A stretch of DNA of 64,000 nucleotides from Alistipes sp. (lineage in GTDB: Bacteria > Bacteroidota > Bacteroidia > Bacteroidales > Rikenellaceae), in assembly GCA_017623115.1 (NCBI GenBank), contig JAGAPT010000006.1, positions 1-64,000 on the forward strand, in the 5' to 3' direction. Both the position numbers and the translations under genes were made by a program. How positions within the stretch are numbered: position 1 is the stretch's first letter; each line of letters begins with the position of its first letter. Positions 18,294-27,189 of the stretch are shown one piece after another. The notes beneath the pieces were generated by a model, which was not told where the DNA came from, ran no database searches, and worked only from the letters and a program-made list of their open reading frames with translations.

Positions 18294-19202
18294 CTATCGT
18301 TTAACGGCTACACGCATCTTGGCCGAACGCGAACGCGGATTGCGCTCCAACTCCTCGGCCGAGGGGACAATAGCCTTGCGGGTCACGACCTCAAAGGGGG
18401 TCTCGACACGACCATAAAAATCCTTTACCACCTCGCCCCGAAAATTACCGCTACGCAGGAAGTTCTTCACCAGGCGGTCTTCGAGCGAATGGTAGGCAAT
18501 GACCACCAGCCGACCACCCGGCTTGAGCACCTTCAGGCTCTGCTCAAGAGCCATCTTCAGGGCCTCCATCTCGCCATTGACCTCGATACGCAGGGCCTGA
18601 AAGAGTTTCGTGAGGAACTTCGCCTCCTCCTTTTTCGGGGTGCAGGGACGCACCGCCTCGACCAAGCCCGCGGTGGTCGTAATGCGACCGGCGGCTCGGG
18701 CTCGCTCCAGGCATGAGGCGATTTTCCATGGCGTATCCAACTCGCCCCAATCACGGAAGATGCGGGTCAACTCCTCGGCCGAATAGTCGTTGACCACATC
18801 GGCTGCCGTCAGTCGGCCTCGCTGATTCATGCGCATATCGAGCGGTGCCTCGCCACGGAACGAGAAACCACGTCCCAACTCATCAAAATGGTGAGACGAC
18901 ACGCCGAGGTCGGCCAAAATGCCATCGACCTCCGTGACACCTCGCCAACGCAAAGCTCCTCGCAGGAAGCGGAAGTTGCTCGCCACATAGTGAAAACGGG
19001 CATCATCGGGACAATTGGCCAGCGTGTCGCGGTCTTGGTCAAAGGAGTATAAACGCCCCTCGTCGCCCAACTCCTGCAAGATGCGACGCGAGTGTCCGCC
19101 ACCGCCAAACGTAAGGTCGACATAGGTGCCCTCGGGGCGGATATCGAGTTGTTCGACAGCCGTTTCGAGCAGCACCGGAATATGGTATACTTGGTTCTCC
19201 AT
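18294..19202 (-). CDS. rsmH: 16S rRNA (cytosine(1402)-N(4))-methyltransferase
   Basis: 302 residues from ATG at 19202. RsmH (MraW) methylates C1402 in the ribosomal P site with SAM. Motifs: YHIPVLLETAVEQL at the start, the SAM-binding VDLTFGGGGHSRRIL, GILADLGVSSHHFDELGRGF, LDMRMNQ and VVIAYHSLEDRLVKNF. A longer in-frame ATG at 19397 would add 65 unconserved residues and would lie upstream of the likely promoter (19245-19238), so it is rejected. First gene of the dcw cluster here; mraZ, which usually precedes it, is absent. Confidence 0.96.
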   Translation of the reverse strand: MENQVYHIPVLLETAVEQLDIRPEGTYVDLTFGGGGHSRRILQELGDEGRLYSFDQDRDTLANCPDDARFHYVASNFRFLRGALRWRGVTEVDGILADLGVSSHHFDELGRGFSFRGEAPLDMRMNQRGRLTAADVVNDYSAEELTRIFRDWGELDTPWKIASCLERARAAGRITTTAGLVEAVRPCTPKKEEAKFLTKLFQALRIEVNGEMEALKMALEQSLKVLKPGGRLVVIAYHSLEDRLVKNFLRSGNFRGEVVKDFYGRVETPFEVVTRKAIVPSAEELERNPRSRSAKMRVAVKR

Positions 19203-19237
19203 CTGAATTTCACTTCGACCAAAGGTCGATTTGGGTG

Positions 19238-19276
19238 TAAAGTTAGGGATTTTTCGAAAAAGAATCCCTATATTTG
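19238..19276. promoter_or_regulatory. Divergent promoters for the dcw cluster (minus) and the acyltransferase gene (plus)
   Basis: On the minus strand TAACTTTA (19245-19238) lies 36 nt upstream of the rsmH ATG. On the plus strand TATATTTG (19269-19276) lies 26 nt before the acyltransferase ATG. Both match the Bacteroidetes -7 element, the second perfectly, and they settle the start codons of both genes. Confidence 0.7.
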
Positions 19277-19302
19277 TCGATATAATTTTTGAGAAACCGC
19301 GC

Positions 19303-20115
19303 ATGAAAAAGATAGATGTCGGCATCGTACTGAAAGAGAAGGCCCCCGGCCTGGCTCGATGGATTCCTTCGTTCGCCGTCAATTGGCTGCGTCGCACGAT
19401 TCACGAACGCGAACTAAACCACATCTACGACAACTACTGGGACCTCGCACCACAACCCTTCATTCGCGCCTGTTTCGCCGATTGGGAGGTGAGCTATTCG
19501 ATTCAGGGGCTCGAGCACATCGACCCCTCGGGGCGTTATCTCTTCGTGTCGAACCACCCCTTTGGCGGCATGGACGGCATCATGCTGGCCGATAAACTCA
19601 TCGAGCACTTCGGCGATGTGCGCATCGTGGTCAACGACATCCTGAAGCACGTTACCCCCCTCGAACCGCTGTGGATTCCGGTCAACAAACACGGCTCGCA
19701 GAAGGTCGAATATGCCCGCCGCTTCGACGAGGCCTTCAACAGCCCGCTTCCCATCCTTACCTTTCCGGCCGGACTCTGCTCGCGTCGTATCGATGGCCGC
19801 GTGCAGGATACCCCCTGGCGACCCAACTTCCTGAAAAAAGCAAAGGCCTCGGGGCGTTTGATTGTACCGATTTTTGTCGAGGGGCAGCTCTCCAACTTCT
19901 TTTACCGCCTCTCCAACTGGCGCAAAGCCCTTGGTGTGAAGGTCAATATCGAGATGTTATGGCTTGTCGATGAGATGCTTGCGCAGAAGGGTCGCCACTT
20001 CCGCATCGTGGTCGGCGAACCCATCGATTGCTCCCGCGACCTCCCCGAAGGAGGAGCCCGTGAACAGGTCGATTTCATCCGAAATCGTTGCTATGCACTC
20101 GAAATTCGGCTGTAA
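19303..20115 (+). CDS. glsA: PlsC-like O-acyltransferase, probable glycine-lipid synthesis protein GlsA
   Basis: 270 residues from ATG at 19303; an upstream start at 19231 would precede the promoter. The acyltransferase motif is SNHPFGGMDGI: His and Asp are separated by five residues where PlsC enzymes have four. FPAGLCSRR fits the second acyl-CoA/ACP pocket block (FPEG-like), and LIVPIFVEGQ the last. The next gene encodes an OlsB/GlsB-type N-acyltransferase. In Bacteroides thetaiotaomicron such a pair (GlsB then GlsA) makes N-acyl-3-acyloxyacyl glycine lipids, so the same role is inferred: O-acylation of the hydroxy-fatty acid on lyso-glycine lipid. Assignment rests on neighbourhood and family, not on a substrate motif. 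Confidence 0.7.
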   Translation: MKKIDVGIVLKEKAPGLARWIPSFAVNWLRRTIHERELNHIYDNYWDLAPQPFIRACFADWEVSYSIQGLEHIDPSGRYLFVSNHPFGGMDGIMLADKLIEHFGDVRIVVNDILKHVTPLEPLWIPVNKHGSQKVEYARRFDEAFNSPLPILTFPAGLCSRRIDGRVQDTPWRPNFLKKAKASGRLIVPIFVEGQLSNFFYRLSNWRKALGVKVNIEMLWLVDEMLAQKGRHFRIVVGEPIDCSRDLPEGGAREQVDFIRNRCYALEIRL

Positions 20116-20118
20116 CCC

Positions 20119-20150
20119 TTGAAAAAACCAAATAAAATACGCTATCTTTG
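20119..20150 (+). promoter_or_regulatory. Promoter of the GlsB-like gene
   Basis: TTG at 20119-20121, 21-nt spacer, TATCTTTG at 20143-20150; 24 nt before the ATG at 20175. The second acyltransferase gene can thus be expressed separately from the first. Confidence 0.65.
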
Positions 20151-20174
20151 TGCTGAAAGAGAACATGTTTTTCC

Positions 20175-21167
20175 ATGGAACCCATCATAGCACCCGTTGA
20201 TCGAGCCCTGCTACTGGCTGAACTAACCCCCGAACGCAAAGTGCGCGATACGAATCGTGCAGGCAATGAGATTTACCTCTTCGTGGCTGCCGAGTGTCCT
20301 AACCTGATGCGTGAGGTGGGACGTCTGCGCGAGGAGGCCTTTCGCGGTGCCGGAGGCGGTACGGGCATGGAGGTGGACATCGACGAAGAGGACTTGGCCG
20401 AAGATGGCTACTGCCAACTCATCGTCTGGGACCCCGCAGCACAGGAGATTGTAGGCGGTTATCGATTCATTGTCTGCACCTCATCAAATCCCCAACACCT
20501 CTCGACCGAGCATTACTTCCGCTTCAGCGACCGTTTCCGTCGTCGTTACCTGCCCCATACCCTCGAGCTGGGTCGTTCGTTTGTGCAGCCGAGTTACCAG
20601 ACCCGTGCCAACACAAAGAGTATCTATGCGCTTGACAACCTGTGGGATGGACTGGGTGCCATCATTGTCCTCTACCCGAAAATCAAATACCTCTTCGGCA
20701 AGGTGACGATGTACACCTCGTATAAGCAGGTGGCACGCAATGCCCTGATTTGGTTCCTGCGCCACTATTTCCCCGATCGGGAGCGACTGGTCGAGGGCAT
20801 CCACCCCATCGACCTCGGCCTCGATGACCCCTACTACGAGCAACTCTTCTCGGGCGAGACCTATCAAGAGAACTATCGCATTCTGGTACAGAAAATCCGC
20901 GAGGTCAACGAGCATATTCCACCGCTGGTCAACGCCTATATGAACCTCTCGCCCACGATGAAGGTCTTCGACACGGTTTCAAATCCCGACTTCGGCGATG
21001 TCGAGGAGACCGGTATCCTGGTTACGGTGCCCGACATCTACCCCGAGAAGAAACAACGATACATGCGTTGGGTGGGGTGGCGTCGCAACCTGCGCATCCG
21101 CCGCGAAGCCTTCCGTCTGGCACTCATCGACCACCTCGACCGCGTGAAACGCAAGCGCAAACAATAA
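20175..21167 (+). CDS. glsB: GNAT-fold N-acyltransferase (OlsB/hemolysin-like), probable GlsB
   Basis: 330 residues. The blocks LMREVGRLREEAFRGAGGGT, GYCQLIVWDPAAQEIVGGYR and LGRSFVQPSYQ are those of the Acetyltransf_5/OlsB group, which moves a 3-hydroxy-acyl chain from acyl-ACP to the amino group of an amino acid (ornithine in OlsB, glycine in Bacteroides GlsB). The C-terminal third carries a Bacteroidetes-type extension ending in basic residues (DRVKRKRKQ), which may bind membrane. Follows the PlsC-like gene by 59 bp and has its own promoter. Glycine as substrate is inferred from the known Bacteroides pair. Confidence 0.72.
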   Translation: MEPIIAPVDRALLLAELTPERKVRDTNRAGNEIYLFVAAECPNLMREVGRLREEAFRGAGGGTGMEVDIDEEDLAEDGYCQLIVWDPAAQEIVGGYRFIVCTSSNPQHLSTEHYFRFSDRFRRRYLPHTLELGRSFVQPSYQTRANTKSIYALDNLWDGLGAIIVLYPKIKYLFGKVTMYTSYKQVARNALIWFLRHYFPDRERLVEGIHPIDLGLDDPYYEQLFSGETYQENYRILVQKIREVNEHIPPLVNAYMNLSPTMKVFDTVSNPDFGDVEETGILVTVPDIYPEKKQRYMRWVGWRRNLRIRREAFRLALIDHLDRVKRKRKQ

Positions 21168-21194
21168 AAAAAGAGCCTCTCGGGGCTCTTTTTT
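21167..21194 (+). terminator. Terminator after the GlsB-like gene
   Basis: AAAAAAGAGCC (21167-21177) pairs with GGCTCTTTTTT (21184-21194) around TCTCGG; the T run makes it a strong intrinsic terminator. Confidence 0.85.
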
Positions 21195-21275
21195 ATTGTT
21201 GAGAGGGAAGAGGAGAGAGCTTTTGAGAAAATTGGGAAGACTGGGAGTTTTGTGAAATTCTCCCAAAATTCCCAA
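21195..21275. repeat. Purine-rich repeat followed by nested inverted repeat
   Basis: GAGAGGGAAGAGGAGAGAG is followed by TTGGGAA (21232-21238) and TGGGAG (21242-21247), which pair with TTCCCAA (21269-21275) and CTCCCA (21260-21265). The same composition recurs at 55435-55537, also directly downstream of a gene. Confidence 0.6.
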
Positions 21276-21315
21276 CAGACACTCGTCGCCACTTTTTTTA
21301 TCGTTTTTCGATATA

Positions 21316-21350
21316 TTTTGGACGTTTTTCGGATTTTATCGTTATATTTG
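21316..21350 (+). promoter_or_regulatory. Promoter of the ABC exporter genes
   Basis: TTTTG ends at 21320 and TATATTTG occupies 21343-21350, 31 nt before the ATG at 21382; spacing of 22 nt is slightly long. Confidence 0.6.
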
Positions 21351-21381
21351 CCAGCGGTTAGTTATCAATACACATTTGCTT

Positions 21382-22302
21382 ATGAATCTGCTTACCGTAG
21401 AACACGTTTCGAAACATTATGCCGGTCATACGGCCCTCGACGACGTGTCGCTGACCATCCCCAAGGGGTCGGTCTATGGCTTGCTGGGACCCAACGGAGC
21501 CGGCAAGACTACTCTGATTCGCATCATCAACCGCATCACGGCTCCCGACTCGGGACGTGTGCTCTTTGGTGACCGCGACATCAAACCCGAAGATGTCTAC
21601 CGCATCGGCTACCTGCCCGAGGAGCGCGGACTCTACAAAAAGATGAAGGTGGGCGAGCAGGCCCTCTTCTTCGCCCGCCTCAAGGGGCTCTCACGTCGTG
21701 ATGCCCTCCGCCGCCTGAAACATTGGTTCGAGAAGTTCGGCATCGAGTCGTGGTGGGACAAGAAGGTCGAGGAGCTCTCGAAGGGTATGGCACAGAAGGT
21801 ACAATTCATCGTCACGGTCTTGCACGAGCCCGAATTGCTCATCTTTGATGAACCCTTCTCGGGATTTGACCCCATCAATGCCAACCTGCTGAAAGAGGAG
21901 ATTCTGGCCCTGAGCGATAAGGGTTCGACCATCATCTTCTCAACCCACAACATGTCGTCGGTCGAGGAGCTCTGCGACCACATCACGTTGATTAACAAGT
22001 CGAAAAACATCCTCTCGGGCAATGTCGAGGAGATTCGTCTGCGCCACGGAGCCAACATCTTCTCGCTCGCATATCGAGGTGAGGAGCAGGCGCTTATCAC
22101 GGCCCTCAATGGTCGTGCCGAGGTGCTCGAAAGTGCCCCCTCGCCCATCGGATACCATACGCTCAAGCTCCATGTCGCAAGCAACGAGGAGGTACGACAA
22201 GCCATTGCTGCGGCCAACGAGGCGGTCGAACTGCGCTCCTTCACGGAGATCATCCCCTCGATGAACGACATCTTCATCCGTGCCGTCGGAGGTACGCTTT
22301 AA
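21382..22302 (+). CDS. ABC transporter ATP-binding protein (NatA-like)
   Basis: 306 residues from ATG at 21382; a TTG two codons upstream is less likely. Walker A GLLGPNGAGKTTL, Q-loop region IGYLPEERGLYKKMKV, signature ELSKGMAQK and Walker B LLIFDEPFSGFDP are complete. The C-terminal about 80 residues form the DUF4162-like domain found in NatA/CcmA-type ATPases (GEEQALITALNGRAEVLESA). It pairs with the permease starting 21 bp downstream. NatA-NatB systems export sodium or other small solutes; the solute here is not known. Confidence 0.9.
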   Translation: MNLLTVEHVSKHYAGHTALDDVSLTIPKGSVYGLLGPNGAGKTTLIRIINRITAPDSGRVLFGDRDIKPEDVYRIGYLPEERGLYKKMKVGEQALFFARLKGLSRRDALRRLKHWFEKFGIESWWDKKVEELSKGMAQKVQFIVTVLHEPELLIFDEPFSGFDPINANLLKEEILALSDKGSTIIFSTHNMSSVEELCDHITLINKSKNILSGNVEEIRLRHGANIFSLAYRGEEQALITALNGRAEVLESAPSPIGYHTLKLHVASNEEVRQAIAAANEAVELRSFTEIIPSMNDIFIRAVGGTL

Positions 22303-22323
22303 CCCACTTAAAACAAGACGATT

Positions 22324-23646
22324 ATGGCAAGCAAAATAGGTATTATCATCGGTCGCGAATTCAACGAGCGCGTCCGCAAAAAGTCCTTCATCATCACTAC
22401 GCTCCTGATGCCCGTGTTGATGATTGCCCTGATGGTGGCTCCGGCTCTCATCATGGAGTTCTCGAAGGGCGAGCAAAAGTCGATTGCAGTCATCGACGAA
22501 AGTGGCCTTGTGGCCCCGCAACTCGAGAGTGACGAGGAGGTGCAGTTTGTTCCCACCGACCTCGCGGTCGAGGAGGCTCGCAAGGATCTCGACGACCACT
22601 TCGCAGTGCTCTATATCGGTGGCGACATCCTCAGCAACTCGAATAACGTGCGACTCTACGCCTCGTCATCGACCTCCATTACCCTCGAAGAGGGTATCAC
22701 TTCGCAAATCGAGCACATCCTCGAAAGCGAGAAACTCAAGCAATACGACATCGACAACCTCGAGGCGATTCTCGATGAGGTAGAGACCGATATTACGATG
22801 CAGACCTTCCGCACCGATAAGGCGGAAGAGGAGCAGACCGGCTCCTCCTCCATCGTGGCTACAGCCCTCGGTTACATCCTCGGCTTTGTCCTCTACATGT
22901 TCCTCCTGATTTATGGAGCGATGGTCATGCAGTCGGTCATCGAGGAGAAGAACAACCGCGTGCTGGAGGTCATGGTCTCGTCGGTACGCCCCTTCGACCT
23001 GATGATGGGTAAGATTTTGGGCGTGGCCTGCGTAGCGGTGTTGCAAGTGATTATCTGGGGCGTGCTGATCATCGGTGTCGGCACCCTCGTCATGCCTCAC
23101 CTGATGCCGGCCGATGTGATGGCCGGAGCCCAGGCCATGCAGCAGGGAGTTCCCGAGGTCGCCGCCACGGCCGACCTCGACCCCGAGATGTTGCAGGCGG
23201 TGGCCGCCATGACCAATACGGGCTATATAGCCAAGATTTTCATCTCGTTGGTGCTCTTCGTGTTTGGCGGATTCCTGCTCTACTCGGCCATGTTTGCCGC
23301 CATCGGTTCGGCCGTAGACAACGTGCAGGATGCTCAGCAGCTGCAGACCCCCGTCACGCTGCCCATCATCCTGGCTTTGCTGGCCATGTTGGCCGTCATC
23401 AACGATCCCAATTCGTCGGTGGCCTTCTGGTTCTCGGTCATCCCCTTCACCTCACCTATCGTGATGATGGCCCGCATCCCCTACGAGATTCCGATGTGGG
23501 AGATTTTGCTCTCGCTCGGAGTGCTCTACGCCTCGTTCATCTTCATGGTGTGGCTCGCAGCCAAGATTTACCGCGTCGGAATCTTCATGTATGGCAAGAA
23601 ACCCTCGCTCAAAGAGCTGTTGAAGTGGATGCGCTATAAGTATTAA
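22324..23646 (+). CDS. ABC-2 family exporter permease (NatB-like)
   Basis: 440 residues. One membrane helix near the N-terminus (about 20-42, ITTLLMPVLMIALMVAPAL), a large extracytoplasmic domain (about 45-180), then five or six helices. VIEEKNNRVLEVMVSSVRPF is the conserved cytoplasmic loop of NatB/YhaP permeases, and FVLYMFLLIYGAMVMQSV the preceding helix. A Met/Ala-rich hydrophilic loop (about residues 255-300) sits between two later helices. Together with the preceding ATPase it makes a full exporter; substrate unassigned. Confidence 0.88.
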   Translation: MASKIGIIIGREFNERVRKKSFIITTLLMPVLMIALMVAPALIMEFSKGEQKSIAVIDESGLVAPQLESDEEVQFVPTDLAVEEARKDLDDHFAVLYIGGDILSNSNNVRLYASSSTSITLEEGITSQIEHILESEKLKQYDIDNLEAILDEVETDITMQTFRTDKAEEEQTGSSSIVATALGYILGFVLYMFLLIYGAMVMQSVIEEKNNRVLEVMVSSVRPFDLMMGKILGVACVAVLQVIIWGVLIIGVGTLVMPHLMPADVMAGAQAMQQGVPEVAATADLDPEMLQAVAAMTNTGYIAKIFISLVLFVFGGFLLYSAMFAAIGSAVDNVQDAQQLQTPVTLPIILALLAMLAVINDPNSSVAFWFSVIPFTSPIVMMARIPYEIPMWEILLSLGVLYASFIFMVWLAAKIYRVGIFMYGKKPSLKELLKWMRYKY

Positions 23647-23692
23647 ATGCAAAATGTGGCATGCAAAATGCAAAATTATTGGTAAGATTTTG

Positions 23693-23700
23693 TATCTTTG
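23693..23700 (+). promoter_or_regulatory. Promoter -7 element of pgk
   Basis: TATCTTTG lies 47 nt before the pgk ATG. It follows a short direct repeat of ATGCAAAAT units (23647-23675). I see no clear -33 element. Confidence 0.55.
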
Positions 23701-23747
23701 TCCGCAAATTGTAACAAATTGATACAAATCCAAATAAACAACAAACT

Positions 23748-25010
23748 ATGATTTCGATTGACAAGTACGATTTCAAAGGTAAACGCGCCATTATCCGCGT
23801 AGATTTCAACGTGCCGGTTGATGCCGAGGGCAACGTAACCGACGACACCCGCATCCGCGCTGCTGCACCCACCATCAAGAAGGTGCTGGCCGAGGGTGGT
23901 GCCGTGATTCTCATGTCGCACATGGGTCGCCCGAAGAAGAACCCCGACATGAAGTACACGCTGGAGCAGATTATCCCCGCCGTAGAGAAAAACCTCGGCG
24001 TGAAGGTACAGTTTGCCGGCGACTGCATGGGTGAGAAGGCTGCCGAGATGTGCAAGAACATCCAGCCCGGCGAGGTGGTGCTGCTCGAAAACCTCCGCTT
24101 CTATGCCGAGGAGGAGGGTAAGCCCCGCGGTCTGGCCGAGGATGCCACGAAGGAGGAGAAAGATGCTGCCAAGAAGGCGCTGAAGGAGGGTCCGCAGAAG
24201 GAGTTCGTGAAGAAGCTCGCTTCGTATGCCGATTGCTACATCAACGACGCCTTCGGTACGGCTCACCGCAAGCACGCTTCGACCTACCTGATTGCTAAGC
24301 ACTTCCCCAACGACAAGATGTTCGGCTATCTGATGGAGAAGGAGGTAAAGGCTATCTCGGAGGTGATGGAGCAGCCCCAGCGTCCCTTCTGCGCCATCAT
24401 CGGTGGTTCGAAGGTATCGTCGAAGATTGGTGTTATCAAGGCCCTCTTGGATAAGTGCGACTCGATTATCATCGGTGGCGGTATGACCTATACGTTTGCC
24501 GGTGCCCGTGGTGGTGAGGTCGGCAAGTCGATTTGCGAGCCCGACATGTTCCCCGTAGCCCTCGACATCCTGAAGACGGCCGAGGAGAAGGGTGTGAAGC
24601 TCGTCATGTCGCCCGACGCCCTGATTTGCGACCAATTCTCGGAGGAGGCCAATACGCAGGAGGCTTCGGTGATGTCGATTCCGGCCGAGTGGGAGGGTGT
24701 CGACATCGCATCGCAGGGTAAGGCTGCCTTCCGTGAGCACATCCTCGGTTGCAAGACCATCCTCTGGAATGGTCCCGTGGGTGTCTTCGAGATCAACAAG
24801 TTCTCGACCGGCTCGAAGGTGGTTGCCGATGCGATTGCCGAGGCTACGAAGCATGGTGCCTTCTCGCTCATCGGTGGCGGTGACTCGGTAGCCTGCATCA
24901 ACAAGTTCGGCTTGGGTGATGAGGTATCGTACATCTCGACCGGTGGTGGTGCTCTCTTGGAGTACATCGAGTTCGGCGATCTGCCGGGTGTAGCGGCTAT
25001 CCGCGACTAA
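23748..25010 (+). CDS. pgk: Phosphoglycerate kinase
   Basis: 420 residues, full length. Glycolytic enzyme that makes ATP from 1,3-bisphosphoglycerate. [20 protein letters not shown] N-terminus ([18 protein letters not shown]), the substrate-binding LMSHMGRPK, and the nucleotide-binding [10 protein letters not shown] and [16 protein letters not shown] are all visible. Single-gene unit with its own promoter and terminator. Codon use is very biased towards GGT, CGT and AAG, as expected for a highly expressed gene. Confidence 0.98.
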   Translation: MISIDKYDFKGKRAIIRVDFNVPVDAEGNVTDDTRIRAAAPTIKKVLAEGGAVILMSHMGRPKKNPDMKYTLEQIIPAVEKNLGVKVQFAGDCMGEKAAEMCKNIQPGEVVLLENLRFYAEEEGKPRGLAEDATKEEKDAAKKALKEGPQKEFVKKLASYADCYINDAFGTAHRKHASTYLIAKHFPNDKMFGYLMEKEVKAISEVMEQPQRPFCAIIGGSKVSSKIGVIKALLDKCDSIIIGGGMTYTFAGARGGEVGKSICEPDMFPVALDILKTAEEKGVKLVMSPDALICDQFSEEANTQEASVMSIPAEWEGVDIASQGKAAFREHILGCKTILWNGPVGVFEINKFSTGSKVVADAIAEATKHGAFSLIGGGDSVACINKFGLGDEVSYISTGGGALLEYIEFGDLPGVAAIRD

Positions 25011-25011
25011 G

Positions 25012-25046
25012 AAAAAAGGCCGCTCCTTGATTGAGCGGCTTTTTTT
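25012..25046 (+). terminator. Terminator of pgk
   Basis: GCCGCTC (25019-25025) pairs with GAGCGGC (25033-25039), flanked by an A run and followed by seven T residues. Confidence 0.88.
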
Positions 25047-25087
25047 AATTCAAATTTAGCATGTAGATTCAAAATTAAGCGACAAGC

Positions 25088-27103
25088 ATGAAGAAACTTT
25101 TATTCTTTGCTGCAATGATTACTATGGTAAGCTGCAACAACAACACGCCGGCCATCGACCTGACGAACCTCGATCCGTCGATTGCCCCCAATGAAGATTT
25201 CTATCAGTATGCCACGGGTGGCTGGCAGGCCAAGCACCCGCTGAAACCCGAATTTGCCCGCTACGGCTCGTTTGACGTGCTGCGCGAGAACAACGAGATT
25301 CGCATCAACGACCTCTTCTCGGCCATGGCCAAGACAACAGCCGAGCCGGGTACGGTGGAGCAGAAAATCTCGGACCTCTATAAGATGGGTCTCGACTCGG
25401 TACGCCTGAACAACGAGGGCACAGCACCGCTGGCCAGCGATTTAGCCACTATTGAGGCCATCACAGACCGTGCATCGCTCGCTGCAGCCGTGGCAGCAAT
25501 TCACACCTCGGTAGGCAACCCGCTCTTCGGTCTGTATGTCACCTCCGACCTGATGAACAGCTCGATGAACACGCTCTACATCTCGCAGTCGGGCCTGGGT
25601 ATGGGCGACCGCGACTACTACCTCGACGAGGAGCACGCAGGCAAGCGTGCCGGATATACCGAATTTCTCGAGAAGGCCTTCACGTTGGCCGGCATCGAGG
25701 GTGGCGCAGAGAAAGCTGCTTCGGTACTCGCCTTCGAGACGAAGATGGCCGAGAAGTTCCGCACGAGCGTGGAGTTGCGCAACGTATTTGCAGCCTACAA
25801 CCCCATGTCGAAGGAGCAGTTCCTGGCTCGCTACAAGAATTTCGACTGGGCAACCTACTTCGCTACGGCCGGTTGCGGTGATTTCGAGCAGATTATTGTC
25901 GAGCAACCCGAGGTGATCGACCTCATCAACACGCTGGTGGTGAGTGAGCAGCCCGAGGTGATCAAGAACTACCTCACGGCTCACCTGCTGCAGGGTGCTG
26001 CCGGCTATCTGGGCGACGAACTCTATGCCCTGTCGTTCGACTTCTTTGGCCGTCAGATGTCGGGTACGACCGAGATGAAACCGCGTTGGAAGCGTGCTAT
26101 GGCGGTGCCTAACTCGATTCTCTCGGAGGCTGTGGGCGAGATGTATGTCGCCAAGTACTTCCCCGAGGAGGATAAGGTGCGCATGTTGGCGTTGGTGAAG
26201 AACCTGCAGACGGCTCTCGGTCAGCACATCGAGGCTCTGGAGTGGATGTCGGACGAGACGAAGGCCAAAGCGTTGGAGAAGTTAGCAACCTTCACCGTAA
26301 AGATTGGTTACCCCGATAAGTGGAAGGATTATTCGTCACTGACCATCGACCCGACGAAGAGCTATTGGGAGAACATCAAGCAGGCTTCGGCTTGGTATAC
26401 GGCCGACAACTTTGCCAAATTGGGCAAGGAGGTAGACCGTGCCGAGTGGCACATGCCCCCACAGATGGTCAATGCCTACTACAACCCCACGACCAACGAG
26501 ATTTGCTTCCCGGCAGCTATTCTGCAGCCTCCGTTCTACAACCCCACGGCCGACGATGCGGTGAACTATGGTGCTATCGGTGTGGTCATCGGCCACGAGA
26601 TGACGCACGGATTTGACGACCAGGGTCGCAACTTCGACAAGGATGGCAACATGAAGAATTGGTGGACAGAGGCAGATGCCGAGGCCTTCCAGAAGAAGAG
26701 CCAGGTGCTGGTCGAGCAGTTCGACAAAATCGAGGTACTCCCGGCCAAGGAGGACCAGCCGGCTATCTTCGCCAACGGCTCGTTGTCGCTCGGCGAGAAC
26801 ATTGCCGACCAAGGCGGTCTGCGTGTAGCCTACACGGCCCTGCAGAATGCCTTGAATGGCACGGAGCCTGCGCCCATCGATGGGTTCACGGCTGCACAGC
26901 GTTTCTACCTGGCTTATGCCACGTTGTGGGGGCAGAACATCCGCGACGAGGAGATTGCCCGCCTTACGAAACTTGACGTACACTCGCTCGGCAAGAACCG
27001 TGTGAATGCCACGCTGAAGAACATCCAATCGTTCTACGATGCCTTCGGCATCACCGAGGGTGCGATGTTCCTGCCCGAGGAGGAGCGTGTGATTATTTGG
27101 TAG
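25088..27103 (+). CDS. M13-family zinc metallopeptidase lipoprotein (PepO/neprilysin type)
   Basis: 671 residues with lipobox MVSC (Cys16), so tethered to a membrane facing the periplasm or surface. The M13 N-terminal start DPSIAPNEDFYQYATGGWQ, zinc site HEMTH in VIGHEMTHGFDDQGRNFD (near residue 502), the second zinc ligand in LGENIADQGGL, and the C-terminal GKNRVNATLKN are intact. M13 enzymes cut peptides up to about 40 residues on the amino side of hydrophobic residues. Stands alone between pgk and a convergent patatin gene. Confidence 0.95.
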   Translation: MKKLLFFAAMITMVSCNNNTPAIDLTNLDPSIAPNEDFYQYATGGWQAKHPLKPEFARYGSFDVLRENNEIRINDLFSAMAKTTAEPGTVEQKISDLYKMGLDSVRLNNEGTAPLASDLATIEAITDRASLAAAVAAIHTSVGNPLFGLYVTSDLMNSSMNTLYISQSGLGMGDRDYYLDEEHAGKRAGYTEFLEKAFTLAGIEGGAEKAASVLAFETKMAEKFRTSVELRNVFAAYNPMSKEQFLARYKNFDWATYFATAGCGDFEQIIVEQPEVIDLINTLVVSEQPEVIKNYLTAHLLQGAAGYLGDELYALSFDFFGRQMSGTTEMKPRWKRAMAVPNSILSEAVGEMYVAKYFPEEDKVRMLALVKNLQTALGQHIEALEWMSDETKAKALEKLATFTVKIGYPDKWKDYSSLTIDPTKSYWENIKQASAWYTADNFAKLGKEVDRAEWHMPPQMVNAYYNPTTNEICFPAAILQPPFYNPTADDAVNYGAIGVVIGHEMTHGFDDQGRNFDKDGNMKNWWTEADAEAFQKKSQVLVEQFDKIEVLPAKEDQPAIFANGSLSLGENIADQGGLRVAYTALQNALNGTEPAPIDGFTAAQRFYLAYATLWGQNIRDEEIARLTKLDVHSLGKNRVNATLKNIQSFYDAFGITEGAMFLPEEERVIIW

Positions 27104-27123
27104 TCAACTACAGGACCAATCCA

Positions 27124-27157
27124 ACAGAGGGGAGCAACGGTTGTTGCTCCCCTCTGT
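27124..27157. terminator. Long hairpin between convergent M13 peptidase and patatin genes
   Basis: ACAGAGGGGAGCAAC (27124-27138) pairs perfectly with GTTGCTCCCCTCTGT (27143-27157) around GGTT. There is no T run on either side, so it may act as an RNA 3'-end stabiliser or a factor-assisted terminator. Confidence 0.6.
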
Positions 27158-27189
27158 GTATCAATGGGTTCGATTGCCACAAAGAGCAA

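Noticed and set aside
19203..19397. N-terminal extension of rsmH to the upstream ATG
   Set aside because: The extra 65 residues are unlike the family and overlap both divergent promoter elements and the neighbouring gene's start.
23647..23676. ATGCAAAAT direct repeats before pgk as an iteron array
   Set aside because: Only two or three imperfect units, without initiator gene or AT-rich flanks; more likely chance or promoter spacer.
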